Shown: positions 18,075 through 26,581, numbered from the stretch's first letter. The stretch: 64,000 nucleotides of DNA from an uncultured Cytophagaceae bacterium (GCA_903898715.1 CAIUGL010000077.1:1-64000); one strand, 5' to 3'. Notes: a model not told the origin generated them from the sequence alone. A program made the numbers and translations.

Positions 18075-18175
18075 ACACTAGACGCTGGACTTCATTAGAC
18101 GTCGGACGCTGGACGTTAGACGATAGGCAATCGGACTTCAGACTTTCTCCCACCGGACTATTTCCCTTCGGACTT
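18060..18175. repeat. Cluster of short direct repeats between hemW and mtgA
   Basis: A 17-bp unit GACGCTGGACGTTAGAC occurs at 18060-18076 and 18105-18121, with a partial copy at 18081-18090 (GACGCTGGAC), and CGGACT recurs at about 18132, 18153 and 18169. The first copy contains the hemW stop codon. The block is more GC-rich than the surrounding spacer and looks like a degenerate GTTAGAC/GGAC array. Confidence 0.75.
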
Positions 18176-18219
18176 AAACATTTCTTTCGTAATTTCGCAC
18201 CCAACCCAATCCTTTGTCC

Positions 18220-19014
18220 ATGGCCAAACGCGTAGATTTATCAAATACCCCCCGAACCAGCACGCGTGGTTCAAAATTTAGCCGTATCAAATCAAGCGAT
18301 TCACCCAAGGCTGGATGGACACTTAATCGGGTACTAGGCCGCATTGGTCGTTATTTTCTTTATGTTTGGATCTCAACAATCGTTGCAGTTGTACTTTTCA
18401 AATTTGTTCCTGTCTACTTCACGCCTACCATGGCAGCACGCAAAATCGATGCGATTCAAGCCGGCGAACCTTCGAAAATTTCAAGCCAGTGGACACCTTA
18501 TGGCCAAATGGACCGAAATGCCGCTTTGGCAGTAATCGCCTCTGAAGATCAATTATTTCCAGATCATCATGGATTTGATTTTGATGCGATGTGGGGTGCG
18601 GTCAACAATAATTTAAAGGGGAAAAGAATTAAAGGGGCGAGTACGATATCCCAACAAGTCGCGAAAAATGTATTTCTATGGCAAGGAAGAAGTTACCTTC
18701 GCAAAGGCCTAGAAGCCTATTTTACCCTGATGATCGAACTCATCTGGGGTAAAAAACGGATCATCGAAGTTTACTTAAATATTGCCGAAACAGGGAAAAT
18801 GACTTTTGGCGTCGAAGCAGCAAGTCGGCAATACTATGGACATTCTGCCGAAGAATTAAGTACGACCGAGGCGGCACGCATTGCAGCTTGCCTACCCAAC
18901 CCGATCCGGTTTTCGGTCGCCGCTCCATCTGGCTATGTAAACAAACGCACGCAGGCCATCAAAAGACAAATGAAAGCTTTAGGTGGAAAGAAGTTCCTAC
19001 GCAGCATCGACTAA
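18220..19014 (+). CDS. mtgA: Monofunctional peptidoglycan glycosyltransferase (GT51)
   Basis: 264 residues from the ATG at 18220 (a TTG two codons earlier is also possible). A basic N-terminal tail is followed by one membrane anchor (about 48-70, FLYVWISTIVAVVLFKFVPV). The GT51 domain has AVIASEDQLFPDHHGFD with the catalytic Glu, GASTISQQVAKNVFL, and the second Glu in KKRIIEVYLNIAE. It polymerises lipid II into glycan strands at the outer face of the inner membrane without a transpeptidase domain. Its stop interlocks with that of the convergent alkyltransferase-like gene. Confidence 0.95.
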   Translation: MAKRVDLSNTPRTSTRGSKFSRIKSSDSPKAGWTLNRVLGRIGRYFLYVWISTIVAVVLFKFVPVYFTPTMAARKIDAIQAGEPSKISSQWTPYGQMDRNAALAVIASEDQLFPDHHGFDFDAMWGAVNNNLKGKRIKGASTISQQVAKNVFLWQGRSYLRKGLEAYFTLMIELIWGKKRIIEVYLNIAETGKMTFGVEAASRQYYGHSAEELSTTEAARIAACLPNPIRFSVAAPSGYVNKRTQAIKRQMKALGGKKFLRSID

Positions 19015-19337
19015 GCTAATTCAGCCGAAGGATCCCAAAAATGTTGCTTAAAATGGATGATTTGATCGTCTAGGACGCGAATGCCCTCTTCGGCCAACAG
19101 CATTTCCATTCGATTTCCTCCAAAGAAATTCTTACCCGTTAACACACCATTTCGGTTAACCACCCGATGCGCTGGAATATCAGCTAGCGTATGGGATGCA
19201 TTCATGGCCCAGCCCACCATGCGAGCACCACCCTTCATGCCTAAATATGCAGCAATCGCACCATACGTCGTGACGCGACCCAATGGGATTTCTCGAACCA
19301 CCTGATAAATCGCATCAAAGGCATTGATTTTATCCAT
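19011..19337 (-). CDS. Alkyltransferase-like protein (MGMT family without the active Cys)
   Basis: 108 residues of the methylguanine methyltransferase C-terminal fold: VVREIPLGRVTTYGAIAAYLG, MVGWAMNAS, then IPAHRVVNRNG. The usual PCHR active site reads P-A-H-R, with Ala56 in place of the acceptor Cys, so it cannot transfer alkyl groups. This is the hallmark of ATL proteins, which bind O6-alkylguanine and hand the lesion to nucleotide excision repair. It overlaps the stop of the DUF3109 gene by 1 nt and mtgA by 4 nt at the 3' end. Confidence 0.9.
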   Translation of the reverse strand: MDKINAFDAIYQVVREIPLGRVTTYGAIAAYLGMKGGARMVGWAMNASHTLADIPAHRVVNRNGVLTGKNFFGGNRMEMLLAEEGIRVLDDQIIHFKQHFWDPSAELA

Positions 19338-19909
19338 TAATCCAATTTGCGCTCGTCAATTTCACGCTCCAATTCTGCGTACCATTTAGTTCCAAATTTC
19401 CGAATCAGTGGATCTTTCAAGAATTTATACACCGGCACCCCTAACTCTTTTCCATGAGAGCACGCATCCGAACAAATTGTCCAGTGCTCGTAGTTAATAG
19501 CCTGATATTCAGCAAGTTTTTGAATTCTAATTGGATATAAATGACAGGAAATTGGCTTGCGAAAATCAGTTTTCCCAGCAAAATAGGCCTGCTCGATGCC
19601 ACATTTCAAATAGCCTTTTTCATCATAAATGGCATAAACGCATTCGCGACCTTTGATGATTGGGGTGGAAAAATCACCGTCATCTTCACGAATGTAGGTG
19701 CCTTGCTTTTCTATTTCGGCGATACCGTCTGCCGACAAAAATGGTCGTATCTCATCTTGAATGCGATCAATAATCGCTAATTCTGCTTCCTCCAAAGGAG
19801 CCCCCAAATCGCCCTCTACACAACAAGCACCTTTACATTTTGTCAAATCACACACAAAATACTCATCGGCAATATCTTCACTAATTACTGTATCGTCAAT
19901 TAAAATCAT
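19337..19909 (-). CDS. DUF3109 family Cys-rich protein
   Basis: 190 residues from the ATG at 19909; an in-frame start 23 codons upstream lies beyond the promoter box and adds an unrelated stretch. Many conserved Cys: FVCDLTKCKGACCVEGDLGAP at the start, then GRECVY, LKCGIEQ, KPISCHLYPIR and WTICSDACSHG. The pattern resembles DUF3109 and the wider YkgJ-like zinc/iron-cluster proteins. The function is unknown. It is followed with a 1-nt overlap by the ATL gene, so both are made from one mRNA starting at the box at 19928-19935. Confidence 0.85.
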   Translation of the reverse strand: MILIDDTVISEDIADEYFVCDLTKCKGACCVEGDLGAPLEEAELAIIDRIQDEIRPFLSADGIAEIEKQGTYIREDDGDFSTPIIKGRECVYAIYDEKGYLKCGIEQAYFAGKTDFRKPISCHLYPIRIQKLAEYQAINYEHWTICSDACSHGKELGVPVYKFLKDPLIRKFGTKWYAELEREIDERKLD

Positions 19910-19927
19910 ATGCTTTGGGCTAAAAAA

Positions 19928-19935
19928 CAAAGGTA
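19928..19935 (-). promoter_or_regulatory. -7 box of the DUF3109-ATL operon
   Basis: TACCTTTG on the minus strand, 18 bp before the chosen ATG. It supports the start at 19909, because the longer frame would begin upstream of the box. Confidence 0.65.
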
Positions 19936-20005
19936 AATATAATCCGCATGAATGCCACAAAAAGCAATAAATACCCAAACCATCCGTTAAATCAGTTTAA
20001 TTTGG

Positions 20006-20013
20006 TATTTTTG
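20006..20013 (+). promoter_or_regulatory. -7 box of the LysM transglycosylase gene
   Basis: TATTTTTG ends 5 bp before the ATG at 20019, pointing to a leaderless or near-leaderless mRNA. Confidence 0.6.
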
Positions 20014-20018
20014 CACAC

Positions 20019-21530
20019 ATGAAATTGAAGCACTTCATCTGTTGGCTTGCATGCAGCATCAGCACTCCCCTTTTTGCTGCTAACCTTGTTCCTGACACCA
20101 TTTCGATCGGAAATGTTCGCGTAGCCATTCATGCATCTGCCAAACCTATTTTTGATAAAGAATTTGCCATGCTCGGGGCAAATAAAAAATATGTGGCCTC
20201 ATTGGTCAACAAAATGCGCCTGTACTTTCCTGTGATTGAACCGATTTTAGCCCAAGGAAATGTTCCGGACGATTTCAAATTTTTGTGCGTTCAAGAAAGT
20301 GCATTGAATCCCAATGCCGTTTCAACTTCATCCGCCGTGGGATACTGGCAGTTTAAATTGGAAACCGCTAAAGATGTGGGACTAAAAGTTGACAATGAAA
20401 TCGATGAACGCCGCCATATTCTAGAAGCTACCCGCGGTGCAGTTAATTATTTCAACCGAAATAATGGCGTGCTCCACAATTGGATGAGTACACTTCTATC
20501 CTACCGCGTTGGTCTCGGAACCATTAAAAAATTGCCCTATACGGCAAATTGGGCGAATAAGACAGAAATAGAAGTAGATTCATCCACCGACTGGTATGTC
20601 ATTCGTTTCCTAGCCTACAAGCATTTCTGGGCGGATCAATTAAATACCTTACCGAAAGCAGACTCCACGAGCTTAGTCACCTACTCGAATACCCGAGGGA
20701 AAAATCTTTACGATCTATCGGATGAACTTAAGGTGAGTTACGATGATTTAAAACGTTATAATGCCTGGATTTTAAAGGATTTTGTTCCGGACGATAAGGC
20801 ATATACGCTGTATCATCCATCCAATGTAAAAACATACCTTTCAGAGACTCCTACTCAAGATTTGGTGCTGACCGCCTCAGTCGATTCCACGAAACTATAT
20901 GCACCGAGTCCGTCAAAAAGTAAACGTGCAAAGAATCAGCAAATCTTAAGTGACCAATTTGAAATTCGTAATCACGTGGTCACCGAAGGAGATAACCTAA
21001 GTTCAATCGCGACCAAGTATGAGATGAAATTGGGTGAATTGCTTAAGTTGAATGGAATTGATCAAAATGCCGTTATTCAGATTGGCCAAAAAATCAAAGT
21101 AAATCGCCGCATTCCGATGCTCGAGATCATCGCTCAAAAATTGGACGAGAAGAGTAAAAATGCACCGGTTGTCGAAAAAACAGTTACCCAAGCGCCTGTA
21201 GTTGTTGTGGAAGAAACGCGTAAAATCGAAACGATCGAGCCTAAAAAATCATTTTACATCGATCCAGCGGACTCACGAGAAATCGTTATCAAATCAGATA
21301 AAAAAGAAGCTGAAAAAATCATCGAGCAAACACAGGTTGTTGAGAAAGCACCCGTAGTCGAAGTAGAAAAAACGAACACCCAAGCTGCATATCACGAGGT
21401 GAAAGCAGGTGAAACACTATTTCGTATTTCGAAAATCTACCAAGTTAGTGTAGATGATTTGATACTTTGGAATGGCCTAGGGAAAGTACCTACGATTCAA
21501 GTAGGACAAAAAATCAAGGTAAAACCTTAA
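20019..21530 (+). CDS. MltD-like lytic murein transglycosylase with two LysM domains
   Basis: 503 residues. A signal peptide ends near residue 20 (STPLFA). The SLT/GH23 domain (about 75-200) contains FLCVQESALNPNAVS with catalytic Glu93, then SAVGYWQFKLETAKDVGL. A linker rich in Lys, Glu and Val separates two LysM repeats, about 317-360 (HVVTEGDNLSSIATKYEM) and 459-503 (HEVKAGETLFRISKIYQV). It cleaves glycan strands in the periplasm with formation of anhydro-muramic ends. The 3' end interlocks with the convergent O-methyltransferase gene by 4 nt. Confidence 0.94.
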   Translation: MKLKHFICWLACSISTPLFAANLVPDTISIGNVRVAIHASAKPIFDKEFAMLGANKKYVASLVNKMRLYFPVIEPILAQGNVPDDFKFLCVQESALNPNAVSTSSAVGYWQFKLETAKDVGLKVDNEIDERRHILEATRGAVNYFNRNNGVLHNWMSTLLSYRVGLGTIKKLPYTANWANKTEIEVDSSTDWYVIRFLAYKHFWADQLNTLPKADSTSLVTYSNTRGKNLYDLSDELKVSYDDLKRYNAWILKDFVPDDKAYTLYHPSNVKTYLSETPTQDLVLTASVDSTKLYAPSPSKSKRAKNQQILSDQFEIRNHVVTEGDNLSSIATKYEMKLGELLKLNGIDQNAVIQIGQKIKVNRRIPMLEIIAQKLDEKSKNAPVVEKTVTQAPVVVVEETRKIETIEPKKSFYIDPADSREIVIKSDKKEAEKIIEQTQVVEKAPVVEVEKTNTQAAYHEVKAGETLFRISKIYQVSVDDLILWNGLGKVPTIQVGQKIKVKP

Positions 21531-22165
21531 CGGACGCGTAACATATACAAACCATCTCGAAGTGGCAATAACATCTTGTCGACGCGCGGGTCATCCAAAC
21601 ACTTTTGATTAAAATCACGCAAGGCTTGCGTCGATTTATCGCGCGCTTGTTCATCTACAATCTTACCACTCCACAACACATTATCGACCAAAATAACCCC
21701 TCCAGGACTCATTTTGTCTATAATCAAATCATAATACAGCGCATAATTACGCTTGTCGGCATCGATAAAAACCAAATCAAACGGCCCCTCAATCTTCGTC
21801 AACTCATCTTTGGCATCCGCAATGCGGTAATCGATTTGATGTTTATACTCCGAACGATCAAAGAATGAACGTGTAAAGGTTTCCAACTCTTCATTAATGT
21901 CTATCGTAATCAATCGCCCATCTATAGCAAGGCCCTCCGCTAAACATAAGGCGGAATAACCGGTAAAGGTACCTATTTCGAGGATGGTAGTAGGCCGACA
22001 AACCTTCGCGAAAAACGACAAAAATCTGCCTTGCAAATGCCCAGAGAGCATTCGAGGTTGCAAAATCATCGCATGGGTTTCTCGGTCTAATTCCTGCAAT
22101 AAAGCAGACGGTTCACCTGAAAAAATGCGTGAATATTCCTCAATGGCAGAATCGATGAATTCCAT
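21527..22165 (-). CDS. SAM-dependent O-methyltransferase (family 3)
   Basis: 212 residues. ILEIGTFTGYSALCLAEGL is the SAM-binding loop of the caffeoyl-CoA/catechol-type O-methyltransferases; DLVFIDADKRNYALYYDLI with metal-binding Asp residues and GGVILVDNVLWSGKIVD complete the family pattern. It transfers methyl to a hydroxyl of a small molecule, but the substrate cannot be deduced. Its ATG overlaps the stop of the upstream methyltransferase by 1 nt, so the two form an operon. Confidence 0.93.
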   Translation of the reverse strand: MEFIDSAIEEYSRIFSGEPSALLQELDRETHAMILQPRMLSGHLQGRFLSFFAKVCRPTTILEIGTFTGYSALCLAEGLAIDGRLITIDINEELETFTRSFFDRSEYKHQIDYRIADAKDELTKIEGPFDLVFIDADKRNYALYYDLIIDKMSPGGVILVDNVLWSGKIVDEQARDKSTQALRDFNQKCLDDPRVDKMLLPLRDGLYMLRVR

Positions 22166-22935
22166 TATTTGATACCTGTGAAAAAGAAATCTAGCGACGC
22201 AGCAGGTTGGTCACTCAAGTAATAATCATCCACTTGAATGGAATTCACGAGTTGATTACTTGATTTTGAAATAGCCAAACGGCTCAAGCGATTTGCAATA
22301 TCATACGGAACTTGAAGCCACGTACGTGGTAATTTATACTGCAAATTAAATAGATCAAAGCGCGTGATTTTAGCCACCGATTTCTTATTCTCTTCATAGT
22401 AATCCATCACTTTTCCGTTACCGTGTACCCCCTCAGTAATTACTTGACTGAAATGCTTGGACATTAAACCACTCAATTCAGCAGAAACATATTCGCGAAC
22501 ATGCCATGGATTACGTGTCAAAGAAAACAACCGATTGACCGTTGTCAAATATAATTTACCACCCGGTTTCAATACGCGTGCCGCCTCTGCTAAAAAGAAA
22601 TCGTCATTTTCAATGTGCTCAATCACCTGAAAAGTAATGACGTAATCAAAGTGATTGGAAGGCAAATCTTGCAAGGGTGGCAAGAACATATCAATGAACG
22701 TGAAATTCGGATATTGTGCCGAAAGCGAATTCATTAATTCGGTATTCTTGTCGACACCCGTATAGGCAGAAACTTTATCGGCTAATACGCCTACGCCCCG
22801 ACCTGTACCACAACCAATTTCCAATACATTACCTGAAACCAACTGGCTTACATGCATATAGGGAAACAATAAGCGCTGGTGAACAGGGTTATCTGAAGGA
22901 ATATCAGAAGAGGCAATTTCAGTCGTTTTATACAT
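22165..22935 (-). CDS. Class I SAM-dependent methyltransferase
   Basis: 256 residues. Motif I VLEIGCGTGRGVGVLADKV, motif II FDYVITFQVIEHIENDDFF and ARVLKPGGKLYLTTVNR define a Methyltransf_11/25-type enzyme, like those acting on quinone precursors, lipids or surface sugars. It is the first gene of a two-methyltransferase operon with a promoter box 20 bp upstream. The substrate is unknown; the pairing may reflect a shared pathway or simply adjacency. Confidence 0.9.
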   Translation of the reverse strand: MYKTTEIASSDIPSDNPVHQRLLFPYMHVSQLVSGNVLEIGCGTGRGVGVLADKVSAYTGVDKNTELMNSLSAQYPNFTFIDMFLPPLQDLPSNHFDYVITFQVIEHIENDDFFLAEAARVLKPGGKLYLTTVNRLFSLTRNPWHVREYVSAELSGLMSKHFSQVITEGVHGNGKVMDYYEENKKSVAKITRFDLFNLQYKLPRTWLQVPYDIANRLSRLAISKSSNQLVNSIQVDDYYLSDQPAASLDFFFTGIK

Positions 22936-22954
22936 TGTATGCTAAATTTGAGCA

Positions 22955-22962
22955 CAAAGGTA
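22955..22962 (-). promoter_or_regulatory. -7 box of the methyltransferase operon
   Basis: TACCTTTG on the minus strand, 19 bp before the ATG at 22935. Confidence 0.65.
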
Positions 22963-22994
22963 AAGTTTTTACCTAAGATTAGGTAATTTGGAAC

Positions 22995-23597
22995 ATGCTT
23001 TCGCTTTTCTCCACACCGGAATCCCAGAATTACCTCCCATTGGATGGAACGGTTCATTATTATCCGACATTTTTAAGCATTTCGGAAGCCAATCATTTTC
23101 AACGCATATTCGAAGAATCCATTCCTTGGGAATCTGACGTCGTGCATTTATTTGGCAAAACGATTCCGATGCGCAGAAAAATGGCTTGGTTTGCGGATGG
23201 CCAACGGCGCTATACATATTCAGGCTCTGCCAAATTTGTCAATCCATGGTCGGATGAGCTACTCGAACTCAAAAACCGCATAGAAAAGCACCTAAACCTC
23301 TCATTTAACGGTTGTTTACTGAATTACTACCACGATGGAGCGGATGGAATGGGATGGCATGCCGACGATGAAAAAAGTATCCAACCGAATAGTTGCATCG
23401 CCTCAATTAGCTTGGGAGCGAGCCGGAATTTTGATTTCAAACACCGCCAAACCGGTCAAAAAGTACGCATTCCACTACTTCCTGGCAGTTTATTAGTGAT
23501 GCAAGGAGAAACCCAGCAGCATTGGCTTCATGCCTTACCTAAGTCCTTGAAAGTACACGTACCCAGGGTAAATTTGACCTTCAGACAAATGGTTTGA
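22995..23597 (+). CDS. alkB: AlkB-family 2-oxoglutarate/Fe(II) dioxygenase
   Basis: 200 residues. Iron ligands are His122-x-Asp124 (GMGWHADDEKSI) and His179 (WLHALPKS); Arg191 and Arg197 in RVNLTFR bind 2-oxoglutarate. LLNYYHDGADGMGWH and SISLGASRNFDFKH are typical of the ALKBH2/3-like bacterial group. It removes alkyl groups from bases (1-methyladenine, 3-methylcytosine) by oxidation. The gene is divergent from the methyltransferase operon and is followed 40 bp later by rlmB. Together with the ATL gene 3.7 kb away it adds to an alkylation-repair set, though not in one operon. Confidence 0.93.
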   Translation: MLSLFSTPESQNYLPLDGTVHYYPTFLSISEANHFQRIFEESIPWESDVVHLFGKTIPMRRKMAWFADGQRRYTYSGSAKFVNPWSDELLELKNRIEKHLNLSFNGCLLNYYHDGADGMGWHADDEKSIQPNSCIASISLGASRNFDFKHRQTGQKVRIPLLPGSLLVMQGETQQHWLHALPKSLKVHVPRVNLTFRQMV

Positions 23598-23637
23598 AAA
23601 AAAATGCCGACCTTTGCCCCACATTTCAGCCAATACC

Positions 23638-24432
23638 GTGTCAGAAGAAAACGAATCAAGACCCCCATTCCGAAAACCATTTAGACATTTTACAACTCCA
23701 AAAACGGAGAATAAAGAGATTGTCTTTGGAATTCAATCCGTACTAGAAACCTTACGTTCTGGTAAGGAGATTGATCGTTTATTAGTTCAACGCGAGTTAG
23801 GACACACGGAAATTCTTGATTTAGCGCACGAAAAAGGCATTCAAGTTCAGAAGGTTCCTTTGGAAAAATTAAATCGCATCACGCGTAAAAATCACCAGGG
23901 AGCCATTGCATTCGTTTCGGCTATTCATTATGCCAAATTGGAAAATGTGATTGCAGATACCTTCGAGAAAGGTCAAATCCCTTTGGTTTTGATCCTAGAT
24001 CGCATTACGGATGTTCGAAATTTTGGCGCGATTGCGCGTACCGCTGAATGTGCAGGTGTGCATGCGATTGTGATACCTTCTAAAGGTGCTGCTCAAATCA
24101 ATGCCGATGCGATGAAAACGTCATCAGGCGCATTAAACTTCATTCCTGTTTGTCGGGAAGACAGCTTATTACAAACTGTTGATTTCTTACAAAACTCAGG
24201 ATTGCGCGTCGTGGCTTGTACCGAAAAAGGAAAAAATTCCATGTATAGCGTAGATTATACAGGGCCGACTGCCATTGTCATGGGTTCTGAGGAGGATGGA
24301 ATTTCAGATGAAATCATCCGTAAATCAGATGATTTGGCCGTTATTCCACAAAGTGGACAAGTCGGATCACTGAACGTATCCGTTGCCGCCGGTGTAATCA
24401 TTTACGAAACCGTTCGTCAGAGAAATCTCTAA
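23638..24432 (+). CDS. rlmB: 23S rRNA (guanosine-2'-O-)-methyltransferase, TrmH/SpoU family
   Basis: The frame has no early ATG; candidates are TTG at 23614 and GTG at 23638. I favour GTG because a GACCTTTG box resembling the -7 element lies at 23609-23616, which would put transcription start near 23621. This gives 264 residues. The N-terminal L30e-like substrate domain (FGIQSVLETLRSGKEIDRLLV) is followed by the SpoU knot: LILDRITDVRNFGAIARTAE, IVMGSEEDGIS and LNVSVAAGVIIYE. It probably 2'-O-methylates 23S rRNA; the exact nucleotide is inferred from the family. Confidence 0.88.
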   Translation: MSEENESRPPFRKPFRHFTTPKTENKEIVFGIQSVLETLRSGKEIDRLLVQRELGHTEILDLAHEKGIQVQKVPLEKLNRITRKNHQGAIAFVSAIHYAKLENVIADTFEKGQIPLVLILDRITDVRNFGAIARTAECAGVHAIVIPSKGAAQINADAMKTSSGALNFIPVCREDSLLQTVDFLQNSGLRVVACTEKGKNSMYSVDYTGPTAIVMGSEEDGISDEIIRKSDDLAVIPQSGQVGSLNVSVAAGVIIYETVRQRNL

Positions 24433-25175
24433 ATTCGATTGATTTGTGTTGCTGACGCTTGGGCTGTTGGCAAAATAGTTACATCCGCAATGTTTACATG
24501 TGCGGGTGCCATGACCATATATCGAATCAAATCAGCCACATCGTTGGCTACTAAAGGCTCAAATCCTGCATACACGGCATCCGCTTTTGCTTGATCACCT
24601 TTAAATCGCACCTGAGAAAAACCCGTATTAACTGCACCTGGAGCAATATTGGAGACTTTTATTCCATGAACATTTAAGTCCTGACGCATGCCTTGCGAAA
24701 GGGCTTCTACCGCTGCTTTCGAAGCACAATAAACATTCCCATTTGGATAAACCTGTTTTCCTGCAATGGAGGAAAGGTTAATGATGTGACCCGTTTTCCG
24801 TTCAATCATCTGTGGAATCACAGCGCGCGATACATATAATAATCCATCTACATTCATGTGCATCATGGCATCCCAATCTGCGACATCTCCTGACTGAATG
24901 GGACCCAAACCATGTGCATTGCCTGCATTATTAACTAGCACATCGATCGACTTCCAGGCTTCTGGCAATGATGAAAAGGCTGTTTCAACTTCAGATAAGA
25001 CACTAACATCAAATGTCAGCACATAGGATTCAACCGGCAAATCCGCCTGCAACTGAAGCAAAGCCTCTTTTCTTCTGCCACAAAGAACTAAATTAAACCC
25101 TTCGCTGGCCAATACCTGCGCGGTAGCTAAACCGATACCTGAGCTAGCTCCTGTTATACATGCAATCTTATTCAT
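24429..25175 (-). CDS. Short-chain dehydrogenase/reductase
   Basis: 248 residues, classical SDR. CITGASSGIGLATA is the NAD(P) loop, LVNNAGNAHGLG the NNAG motif, and the Ser-Tyr-Lys catalytic set appears in INLSSIAGK and VYCASKAAVEAL. The profile resembles YdfG-type 3-hydroxy acid dehydrogenases (serine/3-hydroxypropionate), but the substrate is not proven. A TACCTTCG box variant lies upstream. Single gene, interlocked by 4 nt with rlmB at the 3' ends. Confidence 0.93.
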   Translation of the reverse strand: MNKIACITGASSGIGLATAQVLASEGFNLVLCGRRKEALLQLQADLPVESYVLTFDVSVLSEVETAFSSLPEAWKSIDVLVNNAGNAHGLGPIQSGDVADWDAMMHMNVDGLLYVSRAVIPQMIERKTGHIINLSSIAGKQVYPNGNVYCASKAAVEALSQGMRQDLNVHGIKVSNIAPGAVNTGFSQVRFKGDQAKADAVYAGFEPLVANDVADLIRYMVMAPAHVNIADVTILPTAQASATQINRI

Positions 25176-25260
25176 AGCAATAATTTTTCATCCCGAAGGT
25201 ACATGCTTCGAGGTGATCTAAAAAATTTGGACGTAATTTGTAACAAAATTAATCTATCAC

Positions 25261-25821
25261 ATGAACTTTTTGATCGTTGGCCTCGGGAACATCGGACCCG
25301 AATATTTATTTACTCGGCACAATATTGGTTTTATGGCGGTGGATTATTTAGCCAAAACCAAAGAAGTAAGTTTCAAACAAGATCGCCTAGGAGCTATTTC
25401 CTCCTATAAACTAAAAGGACATACCATTTACTTACTGAAACCAAGTACGTTTATGAACTTGAGCGGAAAGGCGGTGAATTATTGGTGCCAACAACTCAAA
25501 ATAGAAAAAGAGCGTTTACTCATCCTTACCGATGACATTGCTTTACCATTTGAGACACTACGTTTAAAACCCAAAGGGTCAAGTGGTGGACATAATGGAC
25601 TCAAAAGTATCGAGGCCGTTTTGCAAACCCAAGAATATGGCCGTTTGAGGATGGGTCTTGGGTCTGATTTTGCGAAAGGCAGACAAGCAGATTTTGTATT
25701 AAGTAACTTTAACGAAGATGAAATTGGACTTATCCCATTCATTCTAAACCGCTCAAATGACATCATAGATTGTTTTTGCTTGGAAGGTATCCAACAAACA
25801 ATGAACAAATACAACCAATGA
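25261..25821 (+). CDS. pth: Peptidyl-tRNA hydrolase
   Basis: 186 residues. The N-terminal motif FLIVGLGNIGPEYLFTRHNIGF contains Asn10 and the catalytic His20; KPSTFMNLSGKAV, ILTDDIALPF and PKGSSGGHNGLKSIE are all conserved. It releases peptides from prematurely dropped peptidyl-tRNA and is essential in most bacteria. A frame starting at 25203 on the same strand is a shifted shadow. The following 248 bp are AT-rich and hold only the promoter of the next gene. Confidence 0.97.
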   Translation: MNFLIVGLGNIGPEYLFTRHNIGFMAVDYLAKTKEVSFKQDRLGAISSYKLKGHTIYLLKPSTFMNLSGKAVNYWCQQLKIEKERLLILTDDIALPFETLRLKPKGSSGGHNGLKSIEAVLQTQEYGRLRMGLGSDFAKGRQADFVLSNFNEDEIGLIPFILNRSNDIIDCFCLEGIQQTMNKYNQ

Positions 25822-26005
25822 TTGTACTATTTAAAGAATCTTTGAATTTTTCCGTAATTGTTGATTTAGAATTTTTAAAACGATTTACAATTGTTATCCA
25901 AATTTAATTTGGAAATAGTAAATAAAACTTTAATTATATTCTGAATTAAGTTAAAAAATAGAATCAATATCTATTTTTATCATAAAAATTGTGCAAAAGC
26001 AAGTT

Positions 26006-26035
26006 TTGTTATATTAAAAAAATGCAATAATTTTG
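26006..26035 (+). promoter_or_regulatory. Promoter of the secreted unknown protein gene
   Basis: TTG at 26006-26008, a 19-bp spacer and TAATTTTG at 26028-26035 form one of the best -33/-7 pairs in the window, 34 bp before the ATG. The rest of 25822-26005 is AT-rich with nothing else recognisable. Confidence 0.75.
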
Positions 26036-26069
26036 TATCGTTGATTTAATCAATAAATATAACATTCTT

Positions 26070-26543
26070 ATGAAGAAGCAAATTTTAATGATTGGTGTTT
26101 TAGTGGGACTAAACCTAATCGCAACAGCGGCAAAAGCAAACGGAACAACATCTACAGTAGATGTATCGACAACAGGGTTGTCTATCAAAAAAGAAACATT
26201 ATCTGAAGTAATTCAGAATTTGATAAAGAAAGATTACGCAGGTGCAAGTGCATCATCGACAGCTAGTTTGACCATTTCAATTTTAGAGAATTATCAAAAT
26301 AACCAGTCGGCTTACCTAAAGGCAACCAAAGCTGAGCAAGCTTTGTTTAACGAAACAGTTAAGTCTATTGTAAATCAAGCATCTACAAGCGAAAAAACGT
26401 CAAATTGGATCAAAGAAATCAATAAATCAGCCAAAGCAATTAATACGATTTGGGCTGTTTTAGGTACAGAACCAAAAATTGAAGCAGATTTAAACACTAT
26501 TTCTGAACAAAATGAAGATTTAGTAGTTGTGTTTCAAAATTAG
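26070..26543 (+). CDS. Secreted protein of unknown function
   Basis: 157 residues that I do not recognise. The N-terminus is a signal peptide (MKKQILMIGVLVGLNLIATA, cleavage near AKA-NG). The mature part is small, rich in Ser, Thr, Ala and Lys, and probably mostly helical (ETLSEVIQNLIKKDYAGA, ATKAEQALFNETVKSIVNQA, SNWIKEINKSAKAINTIW). It has no Cys, metal motif or repeat. A strong promoter upstream and a terminator downstream make it a single-gene unit, likely well expressed. Its 3' UTR carries one copy of a 27-nt element repeated before the neighbouring candidate small RNA. Confidence 0.75.
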   Translation: MKKQILMIGVLVGLNLIATAAKANGTTSTVDVSTTGLSIKKETLSEVIQNLIKKDYAGASASSTASLTISILENYQNNQSAYLKATKAEQALFNETVKSIVNQASTSEKTSNWIKEINKSAKAINTIWAVLGTEPKIEADLNTISEQNEDLVVVFQN

Positions 26544-26554
26544 ATTGTAAGTAG

Positions 26555-26581
26555 TTTTCATAGTTAAATAGGTTTAGAGGT
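26555..26581 (+). repeat. 27-nt direct repeat, copy 1
   Basis: Identical over 27 nt to 26673-26699 (begins TTTTCATAGTTAAATAGG). This copy starts 12 bp after the stop of the secreted-protein gene and is followed 4 bp later by a terminator hairpin. Confidence 0.9.

Noticed and set aside
18060-18175. CRISPR array
   Set aside because: The units are short and irregular, spacers are not of constant length, and no cas genes occur.
25203-25409. 68-codon frame ahead of pth
   Set aside because: It overlaps pth in a different frame, and pth matches its family along its whole length.
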